Under the pieces are notes generated by a model that saw only the letters and a list, made by a program, of their open reading frames with translations, did no database searches and was not told where the DNA came from. A program made the translations under genes and the position numbers. Shown piece by piece: positions 25,407 through 35,914 of a stretch of 64,000 nucleotides of DNA; positions within the stretch are counted from its first letter, which is position 1, and every line of letters starts with the position of its first letter. The stretch spans positions 16,670,001 through 16,734,000 of the forward strand of contig NC_067285.1 of the NCBI RefSeq assembly GCF_020740795.1, written 5' to 3'. Source of the DNA: Apus apus. Taxonomy: Eukaryota > Chordata > Aves > Apodiformes > Apodidae.

Positions 25407-28400
25407 GTAAGGCGCAGGGGGATGAGGACTGGATGGGAAGAGGCTGACAGGAGCCCCGGGCTGACCTCTATCTCGTCCCCAGGGCTCCCACTTTCACAGC
25501 TCCCGGCGGGAGAAGTTCGGCAACGTCTTCAAGACCCACCTACTGGGCCGGCCGGTGGTGCGGGTGACGGGTGCTGAGAACATCCGCAAGATCCTGCTGG
25601 GCGAGCACACACTGGTCAGCACGCAGTGGCCACAGAGTACCCAGATCATCCTGGGCTCCCACACCTTGCTCAGCTCCATAGGTGACCTGCACCGCCAGCG
25701 CCGCAAGGTGAGCTGCACAACTGCCCCGGCAGGGCCCACAGCCCAGGCGGCACCTCCTGCCCAAGCTTGGGCCTTGGTGGCACATGGAACCCACCACTTT
25801 AACCACCTGCCTCTATTCCCCTTCTTCTTCTCCTAGATCCTGGCCAGAGTGTTCAGTCGTGCTGCCCTGGAAAGCTATTTGCCACGTATCCAGAAGGTTG
25901 TGAGCTGGGAGCTGCGGGGCTGGTGCATGGAGCCAGGCTCCATCGCAGTTTATTCCTCTGCTAAAACCTTAACTTTCCGCATTGCAGCTTGGATTCTGCT
26001 GGGACTCCGCCTGGAGGAAAAGCAGTTCAAGAACCTGGCCAAAACTTTTGAACAGCTGGTGGAGAACCTCTTCTCCTTGCCCCTCAACATACCCTTCAGC
26101 GGGCTGCGCAAGGTACTGCCGCCTGCCCCATCCCTCTGCCTGGGGGAGGCCCAGGTCTCGGCAACACAGGGCCCCTGTTCTCAGGCTGGCCCAGAGACAC
26201 TTCTGATGGGCCACGACATCTGCAACACCCTGTTTTGGGTCTGAGGGCTTGGTCTTGCCCATCCCAGCCATCTCCCTGTCTCTCTGCACTTCTCACCTGC
26301 TCCTGTTGGCTTCCAGTACCTCTGAGTACTGGCTCCAGTTTATTGTATAGTGCAGGGCTCCTCTCCTTCCTCACCCCATACATTGCCATTGTTAGCTCTG
26401 GTTAGTCCCATCATGTCTGGTCCTTGACCCATCTCATCCTGCCTGGACTCCTGTCAGCCCACAGAAATGGTGTTTGTGAGCATGAGCACAAAGACAGGTG
26501 AGCACAGTGCAGCTCAGGTTAGCACTCCGTGTGCACCTCAGGGCAGGCTGAGGACTTGAAATCCTCTTAAGGTCTTTGGTCCCTTGTTCCCCAGCAGCAG
26601 AGATATAGCGAGGAGTCCTGGAGAGGAACATGGCAGTGGGACAGTTTCCTCTGCCTCTTTTAACTCACAGTTTCTTCCCTGCTGCCTTGCCCCTCTTTGC
26701 CTGTCTCCCCACACTCCTGCTGTGCCACCTCTCCTCTCCCATTTCAGTCTGTGTTCCCTCCTCTGGCTTTGGATTCTCTACCATTACCACAGCTCAAGCC
26801 TCCTGCCCCTTATAGCCAGATCTTGCCCCATCTTTTATTTCGTCTGAGAGCTCTACCCCACCCCATCACCTTATACTGCCAGTCCCAGTTCTCCCCCAGC
26901 TTTGTTGCTGGCTCTTCTCCATCAGTTCCAAACTCTTGCTTCCCCTGCCCAGTTTCCCTTCACAGCTTGTCATCACTGTGAGCTTTTGTTCCCATCCTGT
27001 CCTCCCTGCTCACTCTCAGGTCAGGCATGGCCTGTCTGGCCTCAGACCAACATCTACAAATTGCATTTAAGGGCCCCCTGTCTTTGCTCTTCCTCCCTGC
27101 CCTGTTTTATTTTGTCCAGTTCTTCCCCACCTCAAATCTCAGCCTTTGTATCTTCTTCCCAACATCTGCTCACGGCTATTTTTCATACAAAATTTCTGGT
27201 CCCTCTGGCTTTTGCAGGAGGCATCTTGATACAGAGCCACACACACTCTGTGACTCCATCCACCCCAGTTTGCAAAGAGATTGCTGATAATTGTACTTGC
27301 TGAAACCTTGCTTAAATGCTTTGCTGCACAGGAGTCTAACAACTGGAGATTATTCATAGGGTGTGATAAATGTGTCATTATCTACTATATTCTGGTAAAG
27401 CTACTCATCTGTTCCTGCTTGGACTCAGTTTCATTAAATTACTTCTTCCTGTCCCTTTGGATAAGCTTCCTTTGGGCCTGACGCAACTGAGTTTGTTCAG
27501 TGCAGGTGCGTCTGGACTTGGTACCATGGGTTTACTGATGTCTTTTCCTCCCAGAGGGCTTAGAACTTGTATTTGATTCACAGCAGCAAGGCAACAGAAC
27601 TTGCAGTAGTTCCCTCCAAAATGCTGTCTCTTGCAAGGCTTTGGGGCTGAGCAACAAATGAAACAGTTATTGCTGTTACAGATCCTGGGATTAAGGATTA
27701 CCGCACTTGGATTCCCTGGTCTCTCTGGAGACGGGGGTGGTTTCCTAAGGCTCTCCTGAACTGTGTCTGCCTCCCGCAGGGAATCAAAGCACGGAACATG
27801 CTACATGAGTTTATGGAGAAGGCGATACAGGAAAAACTGCAGAGAAACAACCCAGAAGATCACAGCGATGCTCTGGATTTCATAATTAACAGTGCCAAGG
27901 AGCATGGCAAAGAATTCACCATGCAGGAATTAAAGGTAAGGACAACCCACTTTGCAGGGTCCCTTGTAACTTGGTGGCTGTTTGAGAGACCTGGGCTGAG
28001 AGGCAGGAGGAGGTTGTGTGGGGTCCCACCACCAGCTCCTGCCCTCCCCTTACCAGCTCTGAGGACACCATCTCCAGCACAAATGAGAAAGCCTAGACTC
28101 AGCATGCTCCTATGCTCTTGAAGGATTGTGTCTCTGCATTAGAAGAGAGCTGGTATTTTAAAAAGGAATAAATGCCTCTTCTGCCTTTCCTTTTCATGGC
28201 CACCAGGCTTTAGCCTGACTTAGGGTGCTGGTAGTGTTATGTGGCTGTGCTAAGGCTCTCTGCATCAGTGTGCACTCGGTAGCCTCCAATAAACTATCTT
28301 GGAAATATTTAGAGCTAGTGTGTGCTCCACAAACATCCCCCGGCTTCTGGCATAGTGTGGTATGTAGATCATGTCCCTGTATTCCTCAGTGCTGTGAACC

Positions 28401-31400
28401 CAGAAATCTCAGAGATGATGAATCAAAATGGGACCAGGGATGGGGCAATGGATTCTGGGTCATCCCTATCACTTCATCATTAATTGTCATCTAGCTCGTG
28501 GATTGCTATGCTGCATTACTGTGACATAGGGATGAACCCAGCAGTCCTTACTGAGCCAAAACTACCAAGTGAATGTGAAAAGTATTTTGCCAAAGATCTT
28601 GGGAAAAAAATAGTCATTAATACTATTAATACATTAATATTGTTCATAGCTCCAGGTCACTTGGTGTCAGTGAATGACAGATGACACTGCATTTATGTAA
28701 CAAGTTTTGAAGCACTTTTGCATGGGTACAGCAACTGAGTATCATTTAAAAGTATTGAACATATATAATTTTACCATTTAGTTAGGGATTTAAGGAAAAC
28801 CATGTAAAGACTAATGGTTATAAATATTTTGTAAAAGTGTAATCTCTAAATCTAAAATATTTGAAAGACTTTACAGTGACTTGGATACAATTAGAATCAT
28901 AGAATCATTAGAACCAACATATATTCTTAAAGTAATTTTATTTTAGTTATTTTTTATATTATTTGTTGTAATAGAATGTTTTTATTATACTGTAATTATT
29001 TTCTAAAAAGAATTGCCAGATTGAAAATGTGGTTGATTAAGATTGAATAATCTCCATTAATATTAACATGGATATTACACACAAATAATTACATGATCTC
29101 TCATCATGTCCCTGTCTTTGACCACAAATGGAATAAGGGGATATTAAACACAACATGGAGTAACATGGCAGTAACCTTGTGACAGCTAATTTAAGTTACA
29201 GTATATTCACATGCTGTCCTGTACTTTTACAGTTAGAAAATTTTATCTTGTCTGTATTTAACAAAATAATTTGCAAACCAAGTGCCTATGCTTACAATTA
29301 CAGGAATATTCTCCACTCTAGTAAAACAGTAGTAGAGCTGTCATCCAGTGAAGTGGTGTACTTGGATAAAAAGTGCAAACCTGTTTCAGAGTCATGTATA
29401 TATCTGGCTTTGAGAGACACTCCAAACACTGGCACGCATTAGTTATTAATTTGCTTTTTGTTCAAATTATTTTGAAGGACTGTTTTTCCCAGAAATCTTC
29501 CTAAATACATTATGATTTGCACTGCTGGCTTGAGCTTAGCAGGACCCTTGAAGTGTAAAGGTCATTAAAAAGCTATCACTTTGCCAAAAGTGTTTTAAAG
29601 CATTTAAAACATTGGAAGGGTTAAAAAAAGACCCAAACATAAAAACATCCTACATAATAGTGCTGTCATTGGCTGGATGGGTGAAATTGTAACGTAGCCA
29701 GTCCTGCCTCCCAGGATGGGGAGTCAGTCTGTAGCACAAGGATAATACTGGTGAAGCTGTGGGAAGATGCTGTCTCCCAGTCACCAGTTATGTTGGCTTT
29801 GTAAATGCAAGGAGAGAAGGTCAGCAGCTCAGTGTCACAGCTTGTGTAGCAGCACTGTCAGTGGTTGATGCAGGGAGTCATAAGGGCTGTTACTTCAAAT
29901 TGCAGAACCTGCCCTAAATTCTTTGCGTGTTATTGAAATGTTTAATTACAAGTGGTGGAACTGAGAGATTTCTTTTCATCTGGGTCTGCTACCTTGTGAA
30001 TGTAAAAATTCCTGCACACGCCTGCAGGAGGTGTGATAGGGGTCGACAGAGATCTGTTATTTCAGAGGTTTTATTTCAGCTGAAAGATGCCCCTGAGAGC
30101 TGCACTTTGACAAAAGCCTCTAGTCCAGCCAATATATGGCACTGGGGATGGTAGCAAAGAGTAACCCTAGTTACATTATCCTTGACCTTACCAGACTTGA
30201 TTCCAGGTACCTTCAGGCTTCAGGTATCCTTCCCTGTATTTTTTGCTTCACCATTCCAGTAACTGGTTGTGTCAGGACAATTTAAAATCCAGACACAAAG
30301 CTGTGTGAAAGGAAACTGCTCTGTTTCCCTGGGCTCTTCTTTGCCCCTGGGCTGGAACAATCAGTGCTCAGTAGTGCCAGCCAGGTCCCAGCCCCTCTCA
30401 GGGTGGCAGCTCCCTGTGCTGCTCTTCTCTTGGGTTTCTCCTGTGGCTTTTGGGTCTGGCCTCTGACCTTAGTGCTCCTAGCCCAGTGCTATGGAGCCAC
30501 TGGCACCTTCAGATGGTGTTGTAAGTTTAAGCACTGTGTTTGCTGTCAGAGCCCTGACATGCCATGACCCAGCTCCAGGCAACCTGTAACTTTTGAAAAA
30601 CAATTTCCAAAAGTTGATGACAGGGTGCTGCAAACAACCTGTAACAACCCTGCATGTGCTGTGCCGTATAGGCCTTGCAGACAGTCCTAGAAAGACTTGG
30701 ATGCTCTGTGGGGATCTGTGAGCTAGGACAAGGCATGTATTATGGATTTGACTGTGCTGTGGTCCATCTGAGCTGATTAACCTCCCAGCTTGTTCTGGAC
30801 ACATCTGCTACAAAGCTATAAGGACCACTGCTGTGCTTCAGGCTTGAAAGCTTGAAAAGCAAGCAATTCCTTTGCCTGGTGTGTACATTCCTGCAAGAGA
30901 GCTCCCTGCTGGCTACAGCAGCTCCCTGGCTGACCTGCTATATAGCAGAGAGGTCTTACTGCTTTTGACTCCGTTGGTTTGAGTCCTCCCCCAAACAAAC
31001 GGTCAATTACAACTGGAGATGGATCACATGCAACCCATTTTATCTGCCAGTGCATCTAGAATATATGCAAAAACACACAGCCTCATAAGCCCTGGCTGGG
31101 CAGAAAGGTAAATGCTATGCACAAAGGGGAATTGGCAGATGAAGGTAAAAAGCATAATGCTTGAAATTAACTTCACTCAGTATGCTAAAATTCATGTTCA
31201 AATACTTATCTAAAATTTGTAAATCTTGGGAGGAAAGCTTGGAAGAGTGTCATGGTTTGGGCCCAACACAACAACAAAGAACCTGTTCTGTGGCTGCTCC
31301 CTCAGCTCCCTCCACCCCCACATACACATGCTCTGGGATGAGGAGGACAAAGCTCACGGGCTGAGACAAAGGACAAGGAGGGTTCTTCACCAATTAAGGT

Positions 31401-33677
31401 CCCAGGCAAAACAGACTCAACTTGGGGAAAAAATAATAATTTAATTTCACACTAGTCAAATACACACGGGACACAAACAACACAAAGAGCAGGGCTTGCA
31501 TATGTTACCCCACCCCTCCCTTCTTCCCAGGCCCAAATCACTTTGTTCCTGGTTTCTCTCCCTCCTTCCCCCCAGCAGCACAGGGGGATGGGGGACAGTG
31601 GATGGGGTTTAGAGTCAGTTCACAGGCTGGTGGTTCTTGCTGCTCCTTCCTCCTCAAGAAGATTCCTTACAGTCCTTCCCTGCTTCCTCACGGGGTCCGT
31701 CCCGTGGGAGAGAGTCCTCCATGAACCTCTCCTTCATGAGTCCTTCCCACGAGGTCCAGAGCTGCTCCAGCCTGGGCTTCCCACAGAGTCACGGGCTGCT
31801 TCGGGAACAAACTCCCCTGGTGCCAGGGTATTCCAAAGCTGCCTAATCAGAGTCCACTGGCAGCAAATCCTCTGGCCACAACATCCAAGTCCACTGGCCA
31901 AGTTCACCCCTCCTGGTGCCTTCAGGGAATGTTCCACCATGTTCCTCCATGAATGCAGGGGGACAGCTGCCATCTCGCCGTGGGTTGCAGGGAAACTTCT
32001 GCTAGGGCACCTTCTTCCCCTCCTTCCTCACCAACCACCAGCACTGCACTCCTCCACTACAGGTCTTCTCCTCCAAGTGCTTCTCTGCTCAGGTGTTATG
32101 TTGATTCTTTCATATGTTAATTGCTGAGGTGCATCTGTTGTGTCTCTGATGGCTCTTTGGCTGGATTTTGGGGCAGGGGGAGCTTCTCAGCTTCTTACCG
32201 GTGCCACTCCTGGAGCCCTTCCCCTGCTACCAAAAAACCCACCAAACCAAACCAGAACAAAGAGGTAATTAGATTGGAGGTAATCTCAGTTGTGTTTCTG
32301 TGTCAGTCACTTGGCAAGTGGATGTCCAGTCTGTACAGAAATGGAAGAAAGAAGGTGTCTTGTTTTGGTCTCTGCCAACCCAGAGTGGGTGCAGGTCTGT
32401 GGAGAGCAGGGGGGGCAGGGGTGCCAGGGCCCTCTGCGCAGGGGAAAAACCTGCAAAAGGTGAGAATCATCTGCATCAGAACCAGTTTAAAATGGTGTTC
32501 AAACTTGTCACTTTCCTTCCTCTCCCAGGAGTCAGCGATTGAGCTCATATTTGCTGCTTTTTTCACCACGGCTAGTGCTAGCACGTCTCTGATCCTCCTG
32601 CTACTGAAGCATCCCTCAGTGATTGAAAAAATAAGACAGGAGCTGATGGCCCACGAGTTGTACCAGCAGTGTGAGTGCTGTGCTGCAGGACCCTGCCCAG
32701 ACACTCTGACCTTGCATAGCAGGGACAGTGAAAAGCCACTTCACCCCATGGCCGAAGATGCTTGCAAGAACCAGAGCCAGCCCTTGGACCCAACGGAGGA
32801 AGGTTTCCCCCAGTCCTGTGCCCCACTGGAGTCCACCCTGCACCAAAGCAGTCACTGCGCTGGTCCCCAGCTCCAGGTACCGTCAGGGCAGAGCTGTCAC
32901 TGCCCCTCAGACATCAGCCTGGAGAAGCTAAGCCGCCTGCGCTACCTGGACTGTGTGATTAAGGAGGTGCTGCGGGTGCTGCCCCCTGTCTCCGGAGGCT
33001 ACCGGACAGCGCTGCAGACTTTTGAGTTGGATGTAAGTGCCTTGAATGCCAGCTGACTGCTAGGGAGCTGCTGCCTGACACTGCCTATAAGGACCATGTG
33101 TCCAGCACAGCGGTAGTGCTCAGCAGTGTAGTCCAGGGGAAGGTGGCATCCAGCAGGTTCCATGGGTCCCAGCTGGTCGGGGGAGAAAAGGAGCTGCAGA
33201 GCAGATGGGCAATGTGGCAGGGCTGTCCCCAGGCATCCTCTGCTCACCCTCCACTAGCACAGCTGGCTTCACAGGTAATGCTCCTCTTCTCCCCTCTTCT
33301 CTCTTCCCCCTCAGGGCTACCAGATCCCCAAGGGCTGGAGCGTCATGTACAGCATCCGTGACACACATGAGACGGCTGCCATCTATCAGAGCCCCCCTGA
33401 CAGTTTCGACCCAGACCGCTTCAGTGCCGCCCGGACGGAGGCTGCGGGACGCTTCCACTACATCCCCTTTGGTGGCGGGGCACGGAGCTGCATCGGCAAG
33501 GAGCTGGCACAGGCCATCCTCAAGCTGCTGGCCATTGAGCTGGTCAGCACAGCCCGCTGGGAACTGGCCACCCCTGGCTACCCTGCCATGCAGACCGTGC
33601 CCATCGTGCACCCCATCAATGACGGGCTGCAGCTCTATTTCCACCCCTTACAGCCCAGCTGCAGCAGCAAGGCCTGA
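25215..33677 (+). CDS. CYP26C1: CYP26C1, retinoic acid hydroxylase (whole spliced gene, 6 coding exons)
   Basis: Coding exons are 25215-25406, 25483-25707, 25837-26112, 27780-27935, 32529-33032 and 33315-33677; all introns are phase 0 and GT-AG. The 571-residue product is a microsomal cytochrome P450 of family 26. This family oxidises retinoic acid (4-hydroxylation and related steps) at the ER membrane and so limits retinoid signalling. Visible features are an N-terminal membrane anchor (about residues 8-25), an I helix at about 284-309, the K-helix ExxR motif E429-R432, and the heme loop [10 protein letters not shown] with thiolate ligand C510. CYP26C1 rather than A1 or B1 is supported by the AAFFTT I helix, the position between EXOC6 and CYP26A1, and six exons. 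Human CYP26C1 is 522 residues as recalled; the excess lies in a linker in exon 5. The start was chosen because the first ATG after the TATA box precedes the anchor and has A at -3. Confidence 0.93.
25483..25707 (+). CDS. CYP26C1: CYP26C1 exon 2 (residues 65-139)
   Basis: Starts [20 protein letters not shown] and contains [17 protein letters not shown] and the B-C region with TQWPQS. It is 225 nt (75 codons), exactly the length of exon 2 in the neighbouring CYP26A1. The preceding intron is only 76 bp. Confidence 0.93.
25837..26112 (+). CDS. CYP26C1: CYP26C1 exon 3 (residues 140-231)
   Basis: Encodes [19 protein letters not shown] through [16 protein letters not shown], the C to F/G helix part with the conserved PFSGL motif shared with CYP26A1. 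Donor is GTACTG. Confidence 0.92.
26113..27779 (+). other. CYP26C1: CYP26C1 intron 3
   Basis: 1,667 bp with no coding content recognised. About 26.64-27.18 kb is strongly pyrimidine-rich on the + strand, with many short C/T runs. Confidence 0.8.
27780..27935 (+). CDS. CYP26C1: CYP26C1 exon 4 (residues 232-283)
   Basis: Encodes [20 protein letters not shown] through [12 protein letters not shown], matching the GLRARN...LLMEH...LNMQ exon of CYP26A1. Acceptor CTCCCGCAG, donor GTAAGG. Confidence 0.92.
27936..32528 (+). other. CYP26C1: CYP26C1 intron 4
   Basis: 4,593 bp, the largest intron of the gene. It hosts a solo LTR at 31248-32259. The remainder is unremarkable AT-rich DNA plus short CR1-tail-like motifs near 28.89 kb. 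No exon was recognised. Confidence 0.8.
31248..32259 (-). mobile_element. Solo LTR of an endogenous retrovirus
   Basis: The 1,012-bp element begins TGTCATGGTTTGG and ends CCAAACCAGAACA, so its ends form the usual short inverted repeat with TG...CA termini. It is flanked by perfect 5-bp direct repeats AAGAG (31243-31247 and 32260-32264), the signature of retroviral integration. No internal retroviral genes, primer binding site or second LTR are present, so it is a solo LTR left by recombination. On the minus strand it carries an ATTAAA-type signal region followed by a CCCCAAGTTGAGTCTGTTTTG segment, which I recognise as a common bird LTR 3' portion; hence the minus orientation, opposite to CYP26C1. 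The family name was not assigned. The intact target duplication suggests a fairly recent insertion. Confidence 0.85.
32529..33032 (+). CDS. CYP26C1: CYP26C1 exon 5 (residues 284-451) with I helix, linker and K helix
   Basis: Starts [20 protein letters not shown] (I helix) and ends in KEVLR with ExxR at E429-R432, then [17 protein letters not shown]. It corresponds to exons 5 and 6 of CYP26A1 fused, plus 216 nt. The excess is a linker (about residues 324-410) rich in Cys, Ser, Pro and His, with nine cysteines including CEC and CHC pairs. The frame is open throughout, and the recalled human protein has a shorter linker with similar CGC pairs, so it is likely coding. A possible in-frame 240-nt internal intron lies at 32671-32910. 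Confidence 0.88.
33315..33677 (+). CDS. CYP26C1: CYP26C1 exon 6 (residues 452-571), heme-binding loop and stop
   Basis: Encodes [20 protein letters not shown], the FDPDRF motif, and the heme loop [12 protein letters not shown] with C510 (TGC at 33489-33491). The tail is [19 protein letters not shown] and the stop is TGA at 33675-33677. Confidence 0.95.
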   Translation, partial: GYQIPKGWSVMYSIRDTHETAAIYQSPPDSFDPDRFSAARTEAAGRFHYIPFGGGARSCIGKELAQAILKLLAIELVSTARWELATPGYPAMQTVPIVHPINDGLQLYFHPLQPSCSSKA

Positions 33678-34420
33678 GCCAGGGGTATGCTTGTCCCCTA
33701 CAGCCCTGGTGTCAGTGCCCCTTCACGACTGCCAGGGGTAGGCCTCTGCTTCACTGGGTCACTGCAGAGAAAAACCCGAAAGGTCTTTATTTTTCCCCTC
33801 TTGGTGTGCAAGCTCGTAGAGAGAGTCCTGCAGAGCCCTGCCCTTGAGCACTGGAGTAAGCCTCAGCCCAAGCCTGGGGCAAAAATCACTGAAGCTGCTG
33901 GCAGGGAGCACCCTCCATGGGGGCTCAGACAGCCCCTGCTCCACCCATATTTCCAGCCACCAGCGGTGAGGAGCTAAACTCCCAGCCCCACAGCTCCTAG
34001 AGCTTTTATGGCCCACAGTTATCTCCTGTGGGTGTGTTACAGGAGAGCAGGACAAACATCCTGCACACTGTAGCTTTTTAGATGTAAAAAGAGGAAAGAT
34101 AGAGGACTTTGCAGGAAAACACAAGCTAGGGCCGCCCAATCCACTGCATCAGCGGTAGCTAGAATAATAGAGTGTAAAGTGGTTTTTATTGTAAATATTT
34201 AATCTCATTCCTGCACTTCCCATTAGAGCTGGCACAAAGAGTACATGACTCATTCAGTAGTAGTAGCTGTGTATGCTGTGCCTGAGCACTGTGCTGCTGC
34301 TTGGGGTCTGCCATGGAGCCCCCCTCTGGAGATGCACTCTCCAGCTACAGCCTGAGGGAGGAATTGGACTGAAGCAGGGGAGAGAACTTTGGGGAATAAA
34401 CATTTGGAAAACTGACATTT
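33678..34420 (+). other. CYP26C1: CYP26C1 3' UTR (putative)
   Basis: GC-moderate sequence after the stop, with the first AATAAA at 34395-34400. The 3' end is inferred from this hexamer only. Confidence 0.5.
34395..34400 (+). terminator. CYP26C1: CYP26C1 candidate polyadenylation signal AATAAA
   Basis: First canonical hexamer after the stop codon, about 720 nt downstream. Confidence 0.5.
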
Positions 34421-34533
34421 CTGAATGTGCCTGATTTGTGGTAGAAAGTCCTCCGTTCCTGATTATGCTGCTTACATTACAGAGGAGGCATTTGCAAGGT
34501 GACACAAGCCCCATGGGGGCTGGCTGGCCAGAC

Positions 34534-34547
34534 TGACCTTGTCACCT
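34534..34547 (-). promoter_or_regulatory. Candidate DR2 nuclear receptor element
   Basis: Read on the minus strand it is AGGTGA CA AGGTCA, two RGKTSA half-sites with a 2-bp spacer, which RAR/RXR can bind. The match is short enough to occur by chance. Confidence 0.3.
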
Positions 34548-35557
34548 CCCGCAGTCTAGCTCTGCCAGGGACAGGACAGTGCCAGGAAAGCAGCTCTTGT
34601 GGGGCCATGCAGGAGGTGGTACCAGGGCTACACGTGGGTGCTGAGTGCACCTTTTCAGGTGGCTTTTCAGTATCACCTGCCTTATTAAGACATGAGGTAT
34701 TTCTCTCCCATGTAAAATGAAGTGGGTCCTGTTGCTTATGCATTGCAAACAGAGCTGGGGTCAGGTCCTTGCTCCACTGCAATGTGTTTATAAGCTCCTT
34801 TCAGCTATACCTCTGCTCTCCACTGGCATGCATCCTGTGTGGAAGCAGTGGGGGAAACCATCCACTTTCTCCCTCCTGTGCATCGTGGTGTGCTCTGTTT
34901 GAAAAACCAGAAGCAGCTTGACCTGCAAGGCCAGAAATGTGGCACGACAACAGGGTCCCTTTGGAAAGGCTCTGGGGAGCTCCCTTGTCCCTCGAATCTC
35001 TGTCATCATCCTGCTTCAGTGCCAGGCTACTTGGCATTGCCCTTACAGGCAATTGTTCCTACAGGGCAATAAGCTTGCCCTGGCCAGTCCCCTTTGTAGG
35101 TCGGTGCTGGGGCACAGCAGCGGGGTGTGCGCTGCTGTCAGAGGGCTGGGAAGCGAGCACAAACACTGCCAGGGGCAGAAATGTGGCTCCCAAATGCGAC
35201 AGGTTAAGTCTGGAAGAGGCTGAACTGCAGGGCTGAGTTAAGTGCTGTTGGCAGGTCGACCCCGTAGTGAACCAGAGCCCCTGCCCCTCCTGACCTTGTC
35301 CTGAAAGGTGAATCTTTTTGGCTATCAGAGGTGAAATCAGTGGGTGGTGGCTACAAGTGGCAATGACTAATTAGCAGGAGCTGCTGGCATGGCTGAGACC
35401 TGCGGGCAATGCAGGCTCCTGCTGCGGGCAGGGCTGGGCCTGCAGAGCCCAGCACAGGGTGCGGAGGGCCCTGGCTCCTCCAACAGCCAGCTTAAAAATT
35501 ACCCTGAGCGCTAATGAGCCCCATAGCCACCCGCTGGAAATGTAACGTGAATCTACT

Positions 35558-35578
35558 AAAAAAAAAAAAAAAAAAAAA
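35558..35578. repeat. A homopolymer (21 nt)
   Basis: Uninterrupted A run upstream of the distal RARE region. Confidence 0.9.
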
Positions 35579-35867
35579 GACTTGAAACTGATTATGTTTG
35601 CAGATAAACACGAGCATTTCCAAATGAAGTGTAATAATTGTTACTTGTAATCAAAGTTTGTTCGTATTAGGCTGTTAATTTCTTGACCCCCTTCCAAGAT
35701 GTTTTTAATTATCCCTTTCACTCTTTTCCATTTGATTCTTTTCGAGCCGATGGCTGCAGAATAGACAGCTGGGGAGATAATAAAGCTTTCCTGTGGCAAT
35801 TATCGGTGCTCAGGCCACCGTATCTCGTTATTTTGATAGACAGTGAACTTGGCGCGGTTGCCGGCCG

Positions 35868-35884
35868 GGTTCACGCAGATGTCA
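35868..35884 (+). promoter_or_regulatory. CYP26A1: Imperfect DR5 next to distal RARE
   Basis: GGTTCA CGCAG ATGTCA: the first half-site is consensus and the second has one mismatch. It sits 13 bp before the perfect DR5, and a further minus-strand half-site TGAACT is at 35844-35849, making a small cluster. Confidence 0.45.
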
Positions 35885-35897
35885 CGGTCCGTGTTGT

Positions 35898-35914
35898 AGG
35901 TCACAAGCAGGTCA
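35898..35914 (+). promoter_or_regulatory. CYP26A1: Distal retinoic acid response element (perfect DR5)
   Basis: AGGTCA CAAGC AGGTCA is a perfect direct repeat with a 5-bp spacer, the preferred RAR/RXR site. It lies about 1.5 kb upstream of the predicted CYP26A1 start site. Mammalian Cyp26a1 is known to have a distal RARE at a similar distance (R2), which together with the proximal one gives strong retinoic acid induction. Position and sequence support orthology; binding is inferred. Confidence 0.8.

Larger units (their letters stand above)
24440..25420. other. CYP26C1: CYP26C1 promoter CpG island
   Basis: High CpG density extends from about 24.44 kb through the first exon of CYP26C1, covering the core promoter and 5' UTR. 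The boundary with the AT-rich intergenic DNA is abrupt. I saw no clear DR5 or DR2 retinoic acid response element in it. Confidence 0.65.

Noticed and set aside
28891-28912. GAATCATAGAATCATTAGAA resembles a CR1 tail
   Set aside because: Too short and without the adjacent CR1 3' UTR body; could be chance.
31543-32127. 194-residue open frame on the + strand
   Set aside because: Lies inside the solo LTR; an LTR does not encode this and no retroviral domain is seen.
35290-35306. TGACCT TGTCC TGAAAG as a DR5
   Set aside because: The second half-site does not fit RGKTCA on the minus strand.
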